This document shows positions 23,908 to 32,312 of a stretch of DNA of 56,799 bases, one piece after another. Origin of the DNA: Pseudomonadota bacterium (GTDB taxonomy: Bacteria; Bdellovibrionota_C; UBA2361; OMII01); NCBI GenBank assembly GCA_026390555.1, contig JAPLFS010000054.1, positions 1-56,799 on the forward strand. Direction: 5' to 3'. Made by a program: the position numbers and the translations under genes. The notes beneath the pieces are model-generated. The model was not told where the DNA came from, made no database searches, and saw only the letters and a list, made by a program, of their open reading frames with translations. The first letter of the stretch is position 1. Each line of letters opens with the position of its first letter.

Positions 23908-25718
23908 AAAGTAACCCCTCTCATTATATCATCCTCCCCATCTATGATTGGCTGTTCAGGGGCACGCGGCTGCGTCCAGCCCTCCCCATGGTATGCTCTC
24001 ATAGCCTCGCGCTCAAGGAGATCACGCGGAATAAGGGAGTCTACAACCTCCCACGGCAAGAGCTCATTAAAGCCTATCTTGCGTGAAACGTAAAAATCTA
24101 CCGCCGGAACGCCCTCAAGAATGGGTGCCGAGGTTTTCTTCATCAACCACTTCCAATTCTCACCGCGCCGCTCAACCTCAAGCAGCAAGCGCACTACACG
24201 CCTATCACCCCGCGATAATAGCCCCTGAAAGTAGCTCTCCTTAGGTGGCTCAAAACGGAGCTCTAGATTAGGCACCTTTATAACGAGCTTTCTGATTCGC
24301 TCAATCTTCTTATCAAGCACCTTCGGATCCAGCATCGACTCCCACTGAAAAGGGGTCGAGGCCTTCGGTATAAAGGGATTAATAGAAAGAGAGACCCAGG
24401 CTAACTTGCCGCTCGTCTTTGAGATCTCAAAGACGGTATCACGAATCGTGATCGCAAGGGCCGCGATTGCATCAACATCCTCGTCGGTCTCAGTTGGCAG
24501 ACCCACGATAAAATAGAGCTTAAAGCCCCTAATACCCGACTCCGCTAGTTCGCGCGCTGCGTTAATAACCTGCTCATTATCAACGCGCTTTCCCGCTGCG
24601 CGACGCAGCCTAGTACTGCCAGCCTCTGGCGCTAATGCCACCGTTTTGTACTCACTCTCAGAGATGCTGGCAGCCAGGGCCTTGCTTACCTTCTGAGACA
24701 TAATAGAGCTAAGAGATGCGCGAGCACCGCTCTCTGCAACCTTCTGGGCAAGTTTAGCGATAGATTTATGCGAGGATACCGCCGCTCCAACAAATCCGAT
24801 TGCATCGCTATTTTCAAGACCAATCTGAACGGTTTCTTGCAAGACCTCTTCACTACGCTTTCTGATCGGGCGATAAATATAACCCGCTACACAGAAGCGG
24901 CACCCCATCTCACACCCTCGACCGGTTTCAGTAAGAAACATCGACTTAAATTCAGTTTCTGAGGTAAGGATACGGGAGTAAGTTTTGAACTTTGAGAGGT
25001 CCTTTACAAAGCGTCTGCGTGGACGGGGAGGAACATCATCACGCGCATCAAACCTAAGCATCGTTCCGTCCTGGTTATAGTGCGGCTCATAGAAGCGCGG
25101 AACATAGATGCCCTCAATCTGCGCCAGCCCAAGCAGGAGCTGCTCACGCGACCAGCCCTTAGTCTTGGCTTCATGAAAGACATCGATCATTTCAGGTAGC
25201 AGCTCCTCAGCCTCGCCAATCACAAGCGCATCGATCAGATCCGCAACTGGTTCCGGATTAAGGGTGATCGCAGTCCCGCCTGCTATAATAATGGGCATCG
25301 AGAACTTGCCCTGTGCTGCTGCCTCACGCTCCTGCCAGGAGTTAAAGAGCAGCCCCTGATTATTTAGGATACGAATAAGGTGTGAATAATCGGTCTCAAA
25401 GGAGAGGCTAAATCCGAGAATATCGCAGTCGCCTAGTAGCCTATCAGACTCAAATGAACGCCACTTTGTAGCCTGCTGCTCCTTTTCATCCGAGTTTTCA
25501 GGCAAAAATCCACGTTCAACTATCACACGCTGATCACGGGCTAGGATATCGTAGACGGCTTGAAAACCGAGATTGGACATCGCTACCCAGTAGTTGTTTG
25601 GATAGGTCAGGTGAAACCGGATATCGCCGGTTTTGTTGCTATACGGCACGACGAACTTCTCAAGAGCTTTTAGCTCCTTGTTGGTCGGGTTCTTAATCTT
25701 CTGCCGTTGAGTTCCCAC
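23904..25718 (-). CDS. Radical SAM protein, TIGR03960-like (B12-binding domain type)
   Basis: 604 residues. The radical SAM cluster motif is GRGCEMGCRFCV with Cys269, Cys273 and Cys276 binding a 4Fe-4S cluster. The N-terminal 230 residues (including PIIIAGGTAITLNPEPVADLIDALVIGEAEE) match the B12-binding-like domain of the TIGR03960 group. EAGSTRLRRAAGKRV and IRGFKLYFIVGLPTETDEDV are further SAM-barrel features. In many bacteria this group is fused to or next to a DUF2344 domain; that domain is absent here. The reaction is not established. It overlaps mrp by 4 bp, suggesting a link to cluster delivery. Confidence 0.85.
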   Translation of the reverse strand: MGTQRQKIKNPTNKELKALEKFVVPYSNKTGDIRFHLTYPNNYWVAMSNLGFQAVYDILARDQRVIVERGFLPENSDEKEQQATKWRSFESDRLLGDCDILGFSLSFETDYSHLIRILNNQGLLFNSWQEREAAAQGKFSMPIIIAGGTAITLNPEPVADLIDALVIGEAEELLPEMIDVFHEAKTKGWSREQLLLGLAQIEGIYVPRFYEPHYNQDGTMLRFDARDDVPPRPRRRFVKDLSKFKTYSRILTSETEFKSMFLTETGRGCEMGCRFCVAGYIYRPIRKRSEEVLQETVQIGLENSDAIGFVGAAVSSHKSIAKLAQKVAESGARASLSSIMSQKVSKALAASISESEYKTVALAPEAGSTRLRRAAGKRVDNEQVINAARELAESGIRGFKLYFIVGLPTETDEDVDAIAALAITIRDTVFEISKTSGKLAWVSLSINPFIPKASTPFQWESMLDPKVLDKKIERIRKLVIKVPNLELRFEPPKESYFQGLLSRGDRRVVRLLLEVERRGENWKWLMKKTSAPILEGVPAVDFYVSRKIGFNELLPWEVVDSLIPRDLLEREAMRAYHGEGWTQPRAPEQPIIDGEDDIMRGVTL

Positions 25719-25732
25719 GTTCTAATCGCCCC

Positions 25733-26233
25733 TTAATTATTCTTCTCTGACTGCTTGTCCTGTTCGTCGCGTTTGCGACGCTCGGCTGAAAGGTTTCGAT
25801 AGCTTCTAAGATTAAGTGCTGCGTCTCGTGCCCCAATTCCTGCGCTAACTGCACGTTGCTCAGATCGTCCGGGCTTTAGATTATATGAGTACGAGTCACT
25901 CTTTACGGTGGCTCCACTTACATCACTCTGAATAACGTCGAGGTTCACCGAGTATTGATCCTTAGAGTTATTAAAGACCTTCATGGTCCAGCTCTCGTTA
26001 TTAGTGCGCGAGACTGAGCCAGTTATTGGCGATTGATTATTATCGGAGATATCCTCTCCACCAAAGATATCTGGGATAGTGGCGTTCACTGCGCCTGATT
26101 TTAGGGAGGTTGAGAGGTTGCCGCTCTTTGGCAGCTCTTGGTCGTTATTGCTTGGCTGCCGATTATTGCTTGGCAGCGCTACAGCCAAATTTGCAATAGC
26201 GAGCACGCAAAGAAATGTTACCTGGTAACCCAT
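25733..26233 (-). CDS. Hypothetical secreted protein (166 aa)
   Basis: I prefer the ATG giving MGYQVTFLCVLAIANLAVA as a clean signal peptide; an in-frame GTG ten codons earlier is the alternative. The mature part is polar with many Asn, Ser and Gln residues, a beta-rich middle (WTMKVFNNSKDQYSVNLDVIQ) and a charged C-terminal tail (RNLSAERRKRDEQDKQ). No known domain. It lies 14 bp upstream of the radical SAM gene in the same direction and may share its transcript. The divergent neighbour is cutA. Confidence 0.6.
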   Translation of the reverse strand: MGYQVTFLCVLAIANLAVALPSNNRQPSNNDQELPKSGNLSTSLKSGAVNATIPDIFGGEDISDNNQSPITGSVSRTNNESWTMKVFNNSKDQYSVNLDVIQSDVSGATVKSDSYSYNLKPGRSEQRAVSAGIGARDAALNLRSYRNLSAERRKRDEQDKQSEKNN

Positions 26234-26307
26234 CCGCTGTACTATGCCCTCTGCGATCTTCACCCTGAAATATTCTCTCGCTTTTTTACCCTATTATAGG
26301 GTAGTGT

Positions 26308-26625
26308 ATAATCATCTGTTTAGTTAGCTGCCCCTCGCAGGAGGTTGCTACCATTATAGCCAAGGAGCTCGTAGAGCAGGGGCTCGCAGCCTGTGTAAAC
26401 ATAGTGCCTGGTATGCAATCGATCTATCGCTGGCAGGGCTCGCTTTGTAGCAGTGAGGAGGCTTTACTGATAATAAAGAGCACCTTGGAACGGCAGGAGG
26501 AGCTTAAGAGCGCCGTGCTCTCTATGCATCCCTACGAACTGCCGGAGTTTATTGCGCTAAGCCCAAGCGCTATCTCAGAGCCGTATGCAGAGTGGGTTAG
26601 TGCGGGCGTAAAACGCTCTATCTAA
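26308..26625 (+). CDS. cutA: CutA1-family protein with non-standard start
   Basis: The frame encodes SQEVATIIAKELVEQGLAAC, then VNIVPGMQSIYRWQG, EALLIIKST, HPYELPEFIAL and YAEWV, the full pattern of CutA1, a small trimeric protein often linked to copper or divalent-cation tolerance. The first in-frame standard start is GTG at 26404, which would delete the first beta strand and helix. The homologous N-terminus (IIICLVSCPSQE) is encoded upstream, but between the stop at 26302-26304 and 26404 there is no ATG, GTG or TTG in frame. An ATA (26308) or ATC (26311 or 26314) start would give about 103-105 residues, the family's usual length, and AGGG lies 6-9 nt upstream. The start is therefore uncertain. 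Confidence 0.75.
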   Translation: MIICLVSCPSQEVATIIAKELVEQGLAACVNIVPGMQSIYRWQGSLCSSEEALLIIKSTLERQEELKSAVLSMHPYELPEFIALSPSAISEPYAEWVSAGVKRSI

Positions 26626-26994
26626 CTATCTCTCGCCCCGCCGCTCAAGCGCCCCTAGATCTTGTCGCCTACGATCATCAACGATAACCGCAGCTGGATA
26701 TCCAGGATTAGAGATACTGTTCGGGGTCGGTTGTTGGTTAACCGGGACGGGGCCAGAGCTAGACCAAACCTTCATCTTTTTTCCACTCTCGGTCACGATC
26801 TCCTCGCCTGGTAAGACCGGAGGCAATCGGAGGTCGTACTGCTTTTTGCTAGGCAGTACCCCTGCTGCATTAGTGGCACCAGTGGCCTTAAATACCTCCT
26901 CTGCCACAGCTCTCTCTGTCGAGATAGAGATACCTCCTAAACAGATGGATAGCACGACAGCAAATATGCTTGGCAAGCTATGTGATGTTTTCAT
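26626..26994 (-). CDS. Hypothetical secreted protein (122 aa)
   Basis: 122 residues starting with a signal peptide (SLPSIFAVVLSICLGGISIS, cleavage near AVA at about residue 31). The mature part is Pro-rich and polar (LRLPPVLPGEEIVTESGKKM and VNQQPTPNSISNPGYP) and ends in a strongly charged Arg/Glu/Asp tail. No domain recognised. It is convergent with cutA; the two stop codons are adjacent, and purN starts divergently 60 bp upstream. Confidence 0.6.
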   Translation of the reverse strand: MKTSHSLPSIFAVVLSICLGGISISTERAVAEEVFKATGATNAAGVLPSKKQYDLRLPPVLPGEEIVTESGKKMKVWSSSGPVPVNQQPTPNSISNPGYPAAVIVDDRRRQDLGALERRGER

Positions 26995-27054
26995 ATCATA
27001 CCCTTAAATGACCGCTATAATGACCACTACGGTCAGCTCTTTACATTACGCGCT

Positions 27055-27741
27055 ATGGCCCTAGAACGTTCAGCTACCATTAAGCCAGATTGCGCCGCTA
27101 CGTTGCTCATTACTGTGCTTATCTCAGGAAGGGGTAGCAACCTCAAGTCCTTAATTGAGAATCAAAACGGCTACCGTGTGGCAGCCGTTGTTTCGAACAA
27201 CCCGCAAGCTGCCGGTCTTGAATTGGCGGCTCACTACAAGATCCCCTCATTTATAGTAGCACGGGAGAGTTACTCCTCCCTAGCGGAATTTAAGGCGGGG
27301 GTGCTCGCTGCGGTTATGGAGACTAACCCTGACTTTGTTGCGCTGGCTGGATTTATGATGATGCTTTCCCCTCAGTTTATTGCGGAGTTTGAGGGCCGTT
27401 TAATCAATATCCATCCCTCCCTATTACCTGAGCTTAGCGGGTTAAATACCCATGCGCGCGCCGTCTCAGCAGGAGTTAAACGCCACGGCTGCTCGGCGCA
27501 CTTCGTTGATGCTGGGCTCGATACAGGGCCGTTAATTGCCCAGTCTGCTCTTGAGCTATTACCAAACGATGATGCCACCTCGGCTGCGGCGCGGGTACTT
27601 ACGCTCGAACACGTGCTCTATCCCTGGGTGCTTTCACGATTGGCGTGTGGTGATATTCGCCTGCATGGTCGCTCGGTTTATTACTCGGCAGAAACTATCA
27701 GTGCAGCTAATGAGCGCGGATTTATTATATTTCAGCAATAA
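27055..27741 (+). CDS. purN: Phosphoribosylglycinamide formyltransferase PurN
   Basis: 228 residues, slightly longer than typical because of about 15 extra N-terminal residues. VLISGRGSNLKSLIE binds the GAR phosphate; LAGFMMMLSP, then INIHPSLLP with the catalytic Asn and His, and HFVDAGLDTGPLIAQ with the catalytic Asp identify PurN. It formylates GAR with 10-formyl-THF (step 3 of purine synthesis). The UPF0173 hydrolase follows after 17 bp and may be cotranscribed. It is unlinked to the purB-purS-purQ group earlier in the window. Confidence 0.95.
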   Translation: MALERSATIKPDCAATLLITVLISGRGSNLKSLIENQNGYRVAAVVSNNPQAAGLELAAHYKIPSFIVARESYSSLAEFKAGVLAAVMETNPDFVALAGFMMMLSPQFIAEFEGRLINIHPSLLPELSGLNTHARAVSAGVKRHGCSAHFVDAGLDTGPLIAQSALELLPNDDATSAAARVLTLEHVLYPWVLSRLACGDIRLHGRSVYYSAETISAANERGFIIFQQ

Positions 27742-27758
27742 GATATGGGGACGATATT

Positions 27759-28463
27759 ATGACAACTCAAAGCATCACTTACGCAGGACACTCGGCGGTT
27801 TTTATCGAGATCGATGGCCTGCGCGTTGCTATTGATCCCTGGCTTAATGGCAATCCACTTTGTCCGGGATCGCTTATGCACCCACAACAGCTTGATCTGA
27901 TCGTTCTCACTCACGGCCACTCGGACCATGCGGGTGATGCAGTACGGGTCGCTAAGGAGAGTGGAGCCAAGCTTGCAGCAACGTATGAGCTTGCGATGAT
28001 TATGATAGCCGAGGGTGTTCCAAGTGAAAAGGTTATCCCGATGAACAAGGGTGGAAGCGTCTCGGTTGGTCGGCTAACGTTGCGCCTGACGCATGCATTT
28101 CACTCAAGTTCATACGACACTAGTGCTGGTACCGTCTATGCAGGCGAGGCTTGCGGAGCCCTGATATCATCACCAAAGTGGTGTGTGTATCACGCAGGCG
28201 ATACAGAGATCTTTAGCGATATGAAACTTATAGGAGAGCTGTATAAACCGAATGTGGCGCTACTACCTATAGGAGATCGCTTTACGATGGGGCCACGTGA
28301 AGCGGCTCTCGCCGCATCTTGGCTAGGCTGCGGCGTTGCAATACCGATTCACTACAAGACCTTTGCTGCACTTACTGGCACCTACGAGGAGTTCTCACAG
28401 GAGTGCGCAACCCTCGGGGTAGAGAGCCTTGAAATTGCCCCCGGTGCAACGCGCACGTTTTAG
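27759..28463 (+). CDS. UPF0173-family metal-dependent hydrolase
   Basis: 234 residues. ITYAGHSAVFIEIDG, VAIDPWLNGNPLCP and the zinc motif LTHGHSDHAGD, followed later by YHAGDTEIF, LLPIGDRFTMGPREAA and PIHYKTF, are the classic UPF0173 pattern within the metallo-beta-lactamase superfamily. Substrate unknown. It follows purN closely. It ends convergent to the aldo-keto reductase gene. Confidence 0.9.
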   Translation: MTTQSITYAGHSAVFIEIDGLRVAIDPWLNGNPLCPGSLMHPQQLDLIVLTHGHSDHAGDAVRVAKESGAKLAATYELAMIMIAEGVPSEKVIPMNKGGSVSVGRLTLRLTHAFHSSSYDTSAGTVYAGEACGALISSPKWCVYHAGDTEIFSDMKLIGELYKPNVALLPIGDRFTMGPREAALAASWLGCGVAIPIHYKTFAALTGTYEEFSQECATLGVESLEIAPGATRTF

Positions 28464-28502
28464 TAGGAATGTAGGCAAAGAGTGCCTCGATAAAGCCCTA
28501 TC

Positions 28503-29468
28503 TTATTCAGATGCTAATATCGCCTCAATCTCCTTAAGCAGGGCTCCATTAATCTTTGAGACGTGCTCCTTAGCGGCTAGGTTCTCTATGAGCTGCTTTG
28601 CATTACTAGCACCTAGGATAACGGTACTGACGTTTTCGTTCCGTAGGCACCAGGCGATGGCGAGTTGCCCAAGGGTGCAACCGAGCTCGCGTGCTATCGG
28701 CTCAAGCCTCGTTACAAGCGCAATTCGTTCTGGGGTTACCATTTTCTCCTGAAGCCACTCATACCCCTTGAGGGAGGCCCTGCTGCCAGCTGGAATGCCG
28801 GAGCTGTACTTGCCAGTTAGTAGTCCTGACGCGAGGGGGCTCCAGGTGGTCAGACCAAGGCCCAGCTCTTTGTAGAGCCCCGCGAACTCACGCTCTACCT
28901 TCTCACGGCAGAACATATTGTACTGCGGTTGCTCCATCTGAGGTTTATGCAGGTTATAGCGCTCGGCTATCTTGCAGGCCTGCGTAATCTGCTCGGCACT
29001 CCATTCGGAGGTGCCCCAATAGAGCGCCTTGCCCTGCGTGATAATATCGCTCATGGCGCGTACGGTCTCTTCTATCGGAGTATCAGGATCTGGCCTATGG
29101 CAGAAGAGCAGATCGACATGTTCAAGCTGCAACCTCTCAAGCGAGCCATCGATAGCCTGCATTAGGTACTTACGATTAAGGGTGTTTTTTTCGTTTGGGC
29201 CATCATGCAGTCCCCAGTAGAGCTTGGTTGAGACTAGGTAGGATGACCTGCGCCAGCCGCACTTTTTAAGCACGCGCCCCATAACGTTCTCAGACTCACC
29301 GCCGGCATAGGCCTCGGCGTTGTCAAAGAAGTTTACACCTGCGTCGTGCGCTATCTGCATACACTCAATCGCCTTTGAGTCATCGAGCTGACCTGCAAAG
29401 GTTACCCATGAACCAAATGAGAGTTGACTGACCTTGATTCCTGCTGATCCGAGACGTTTGTATTGCAT
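28503..29468 (-). CDS. Aldo-keto reductase, Kv-beta-like
   Basis: 321 residues. [20 protein letters not shown] starts the (beta/alpha)8 barrel. The catalytic tetrad is visible as Asp and Tyr in [14 protein letters not shown], Lys in VSTKLYWG and His in [12 protein letters not shown]. The NADPH-binding end is [18 protein letters not shown]. The pattern [12 protein letters not shown] groups it with Kv-beta-subunit-like reductases (AKR6/YghZ type) that reduce aldehydes or ketones. Physiological substrate unknown. It lies 47 bp downstream of ispF on the same strand. Confidence 0.88.
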   Translation of the reverse strand: MQYKRLGSAGIKVSQLSFGSWVTFAGQLDDSKAIECMQIAHDAGVNFFDNAEAYAGGESENVMGRVLKKCGWRRSSYLVSTKLYWGLHDGPNEKNTLNRKYLMQAIDGSLERLQLEHVDLLFCHRPDPDTPIEETVRAMSDIITQGKALYWGTSEWSAEQITQACKIAERYNLHKPQMEQPQYNMFCREKVEREFAGLYKELGLGLTTWSPLASGLLTGKYSSGIPAGSRASLKGYEWLQEKMVTPERIALVTRLEPIARELGCTLGQLAIAWCLRNENVSTVILGASNAKQLIENLAAKEHVSKINGALLKEIEAILASE

Positions 29469-29515
29469 AGCTATTATAAACTCTCTGCTTAAAAATTACC
29501 TTTATACCTTCACAC

Positions 29516-29995
29516 CTACTCACGCTGTATTAACACAACGGCGCTTGCAAGCACCCCCTCTTCCCGTCCAATAAATCCAAGCTTCTCGCTCGTAGTTGCC
29601 TTAATAGTAACGCGCTCTAGCTCACACTCAAGTACGGCACTTAAACGCTCGCGCATCTCAGTCACGTATGGATTTACCTTTGGGATCTGCGCCAGGAGTG
29701 AGATATCAGCGTTTACTATGCGCCAGCCGGCGGCCTTGGCAATCTCCCAAACCTTTGCGAGAAGCACGATGCTATCAGCATCCTTAAACGCAGCGTCTGT
29801 ATCCGGAAAAAGTGTGCCGATATCGCGCTGTCCGATCGCACCGAGCACCGCATCCATTAAAGCGTGCGTAAGCGCATCGGCGTCCGAGTGCCCAAGTAGC
29901 CCTACCTCACTCGGGATCTCAACACCCCCCAAAATACACCGTCTGCCAGCCTTAAAGCGATGAATATCGATCCCCTGTCCAATGCGTAGATCCAT
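29516..29995 (-). CDS. ispF: 2-C-methyl-D-erythritol 2,4-cyclodiphosphate synthase
   Basis: 159 residues with the ATG giving MDLRIGQGIDIHRF; this matches the family length, and a longer frame upstream would run into ispD. Metal ligands are in GQGIDIHRF (Asp, His) and LLGHSDADALTHALMDA (His). TLFPDTDAAFKDADS and IKATTSEKLGFIGREEG complete the active site. It makes the cyclic diphosphate in the MEP isoprenoid pathway. ispD lies 13 bp upstream, so the two consecutive-pathway enzymes are cotranscribed. Confidence 0.95.
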   Translation of the reverse strand: MDLRIGQGIDIHRFKAGRRCILGGVEIPSEVGLLGHSDADALTHALMDAVLGAIGQRDIGTLFPDTDAAFKDADSIVLLAKVWEIAKAAGWRIVNADISLLAQIPKVNPYVTEMRERLSAVLECELERVTIKATTSEKLGFIGREEGVLASAVVLIQRE

Positions 29996-30008
29996 AACGA
30001 GCGCCCCC

Positions 30009-30710
30009 CTATCTGCTAGATATAATCCGGTCTGCCACCTCAAGGTCGTGCGGTTGCGTTACCTTGATATTAAATCGATCGCCCAGGATTATATGCACCG
30101 GACGTATGCGCGCAACTAGCTCTGCGTCATCGAGCGCCTCGAGCTGCTCTAGCTGCGCAGTTTTATGTGCATGGAGCAGATCCTGCAACAGAAAGCCCTG
30201 CGGGGTCTGAATAGCCCAAGCATTTTTACGATCTACGTACTCCTCAAGTATACCATCCTGAACGCGACAGAGTGAATCAACCACCGGAACAGCCGCTGTA
30301 ACGGCTCCGTGTTGCAGCACCCCCTCAACAACTCGCTTTATTAGCTCCTGTGTTAGGCAGCAACGTGCCGCATCATGTACAAGCACAACCGTATCGTCGA
30401 GTAGTATCCCCTGCTTATTAAAGGCCTCCACGCCGAGTAACACTGACTCCTGCCGGGTGGCTCCGCCCGCAGTTACCACGACTTGGTTATAATCAGAGAG
30501 CTGCTCTATAAAGAAGGTCCGCCACTCAGCCGGCGCGCACACTACGATAGAGCGGCAGGCAGCATCAGCAGCAAAGGTATGCACGGTCTCTTGTAGAATT
30601 GAACGAGTTTGGTTCTGTGAGTACTCTGTTAGCTTAAGCAGAACCTTAGGTAGCGCTGCCCCCATGCGGCTTCCACTACCAGCAGCGGGAATCACGACAC
30701 AGTATGACAT
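30009..30710 (-). CDS. ispD: 2-C-methyl-D-erythritol 4-phosphate cytidylyltransferase
   Basis: 233 residues. VVIPAAGSGSRMGAALPK is the nucleotide-binding signature; VVTAGGATRQESV, VLVHDAARCCLT and WAIQTPQGF match the CTP and MEP binding regions. It forms CDP-ME in the MEP pathway. It starts 7 bp after the carD stop. CarD-IspD-IspF linkage is seen in several bacterial groups, so general transcription control and isoprenoid synthesis may share a transcript here. Confidence 0.95.
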   Translation of the reverse strand: MSYCVVIPAAGSGSRMGAALPKVLLKLTEYSQNQTRSILQETVHTFAADAACRSIVVCAPAEWRTFFIEQLSDYNQVVVTAGGATRQESVLLGVEAFNKQGILLDDTVVLVHDAARCCLTQELIKRVVEGVLQHGAVTAAVPVVDSLCRVQDGILEEYVDRKNAWAIQTPQGFLLQDLLHAHKTAQLEQLEALDDAELVARIRPVHIILGDRFNIKVTQPHDLEVADRIISSR

Positions 30711-30717
30711 CGCCCTA

Positions 30718-31698
30718 CTAGGTAAAGAGCGCCTTTAGCTCTCCAGCAACCTTATCGTGCGGACGAGCCTTAGCGATTGCTATCTCAGAAACAAGGAGCG
30801 ACTCTGCCATGTCTAACATCTTCTTCTCGCCGAACGAGAGCTCTTTATCAGCGCTCAATACCGAGAGGTCACGCAAAACGATAGCGATCTCGTAGACAGA
30901 GCCGGTCTTGATCTTTTGAGAGTACTCACGAAATCTACGGTTCCAGGTCTGAGTATCGATCTTGAAATCACGATCCTTAAGGATCGTATAGACTTCATCG
31001 ATGGCGCGTTTATCGACTACTTTGCGTAGACCTACTGAACTCGCCTGAGAGAGCGGAACCATGACCTTCATGCCACTTTCAAGGATCTTGATGTTGTAGA
31101 TGTGATGCTCCTGACCACCAAGAACGGTAGTACGAACCCCTTCAACCTCACCAACACCGTGCCCAGGATAAACGATCTTATCGCCAACCTTGAACGAAAT
31201 AACATCAACTGGAGCGACGCTCTGCGTAACAACCTTCTCGATCGATGCGCGCGTAACGAGGGTAGGCTTTGGTTTTGGCGTTGGAGTATCAACACTAAAT
31301 ACACCGGCTATAATCTTACTGCCGTATGAGGTTGACTCTGAGCGAGAGATCTTAGTTGCTGGCAACTTCGCTACCACAACCTTGGAAACACCCTTAGCAA
31401 CGAGCTTTAGCTCGGACCTCTGAGTTTTTAGCTTTACAGCTTCGGCGCTCTTAACGAGTCGTGAATTAGAGAGGTGCTCAGTGACGGAGACCTTTAGGGC
31501 GGTAGTCGCTTTAATTGTAGTCGTTTTAATTGTAGTCGCCTTAGTTGTCTTTGCTGGTGAGAGCTTAGAACGTAACACACTGGTGCTCGTTGCTTGAGGG
31601 ATCGACTTTTTAGCGACCTTATTAGTACCGACGGTTTTCGTCTTGGCTATCTTCAACTGTACTGGCTTGGTTCCTGATCCTTTATTCTTTGTCTTCAA
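30718..31698 (-). CDS. carD: CarD/CdnL-family transcription regulator with long basic N-terminal extension
   Basis: 326 residues, about twice the usual CarD length. The C-terminal 160 residues (from FKVGDKIVYPGHGVGEVEGV to the end) are a full CarD domain: the Tudor-like RNA polymerase-interacting part (ILESGMKVMVPLSQASSVGLR) followed by a helical DNA-binding part (WNRRFREYSQKIKTGS). The first 165 residues are low-complexity, rich in Lys, Thr, Ser, Ala and Val (repeats such as TTIKTTTIKATT), and likely disordered and DNA-binding. The start is TTG with GGAGGGG 7 bases upstream; no better start is available. A 14-bp tandem array lies directly upstream. CarD proteins stabilise open promoter complexes, for example at rRNA promoters. 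Confidence 0.85.
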   Translation of the reverse strand: MKTKNKGSGTKPVQLKIAKTKTVGTNKVAKKSIPQATSTSVLRSKLSPAKTTKATTIKTTTIKATTALKVSVTEHLSNSRLVKSAEAVKLKTQRSELKLVAKGVSKVVVAKLPATKISRSESTSYGSKIIAGVFSVDTPTPKPKPTLVTRASIEKVVTQSVAPVDVISFKVGDKIVYPGHGVGEVEGVRTTVLGGQEHHIYNIKILESGMKVMVPLSQASSVGLRKVVDKRAIDEVYTILKDRDFKIDTQTWNRRFREYSQKIKTGSVYEIAIVLRDLSVLSADKELSFGEKKMLDMAESLLVSEIAIAKARPHDKVAGELKALFT

Positions 31699-31712
31699 GA
31701 TCTGGCCCCTCC

Positions 31713-31826
31713 ATTGGGCTAAAAATACTGGGCTAAAAATACTGAACTAAAAATATTGGGCTGCAAATATACTGAGCTAAAAATATTGGGCTGCGAATAT
31801 TCTGCTAGAAATACTTGGCTGCTGCC
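31713..31826. repeat. Tandem array of a 14-bp unit upstream of carD
   Basis: About eight consecutive units (consensus ATTGGGCTAAAAAT; individual starts at 31713, 31727, 31741, 31755, 31769, 31785, 31799, 31813) with one 16-bp unit. On the transcribed strand each unit reads ATTTTTAGCCCAAT. The array ends 14 bp before the carD start codon, so it must be in the 5' untranslated region or promoter of carD. No known element is recognised; a slippage-prone regulatory array is possible. Confidence 0.8.
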
Positions 31827-32132
31827 AACCGGGCATATTTTGCTTGGGTATAGCGCGGGTGCTGCACGCTGTTATGAGCTCGGGACAACCTTAATAAACC
31901 GATGCGTGCAGGAGGGAGTGTACCGCATTAGCCTATCCTTGGTCAAATAAGTCGCTAATAATGCGTAACTATTCACTACAATTTATAAGCTTATTGGATG
32001 AATAGTTCCAAAATCTTATGAAAGCAGTGGGTTATACTGGTTAGTTTCAGGACACCTTCTTTAGGCTATTCGTAACTACTCAGCTCAATGTAGCCTTGTT
32101 AGCGTTAACCCTAGAGAAGCTGCGAAGTTAAT
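31827..32132. other. Intergenic stretch with GTAACTANTCA motifs, no gene recognised
   Basis: No supported gene. The stretch has GTAACTATTCACT at 31965-31977, whose AACTATTCA pairs with TGAATAGTT at 31999-32007 (9 bp), and GTAACTACTCAGC at 32072-32084. Short frames here lack ribosome-binding sites or family similarity. Confidence 0.45.
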
Positions 32133-32250
32133 CCGTGCGCCGGAACGTGAACCGCTCCTGATTCCGGCTCCGCTTCCGATGCTAAGCCTCTCCGGAGCTG
32201 GTATCGGAGCGGGAGCAGGTAAGCGGTACCGTTCAGGTTCCGGCGCACGG
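32133..32250. repeat. 118-bp inverted repeat between pyrD and carD
   Basis: CCGTGCGCCGGAAC (32133-32146) and GTTCCGGCGCACGG (32237-32250) form a perfect 14-bp stem. After one mismatch it continues for five more pairs, and the interior contains further self-complementary G/C-rich segments (GCTCCGCTTCCGAT against ATCGGAGCGGGAGC, imperfect). It lies 62 bp past the pyrD stop on the minus strand. It may act as a large terminator, a processing signal or a palindromic mobile element. No T run follows. Confidence 0.7.
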
Positions 32251-32312
32251 AGCGAATCAGGGGGCGACAAGAAAGAAATACCCCGGTAATTTGCTTCTTT
32301 TGCTAATGCCGC

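Noticed and set aside
26307-26312. TATAAT as a -10 box of cutA
   Set aside because: A transcript starting near 26319 would leave out the codons of the conserved CutA N-terminus, and I see no good -35 box at 16-18 bp. It remains possible but does not fit the homology.
31756-31950. A 64-codon plus-strand frame in the carD upstream region
   Set aside because: It runs through the 14-bp tandem array and has no ribosome site or recognisable domain.
32085-32270. A 61-codon minus-strand Pro/Ala/Ser-rich frame over the 118-bp inverted repeat
   Set aside because: The low-complexity protein is explained by the palindromic G/C-rich DNA; there is no ribosome-binding site or family similarity.
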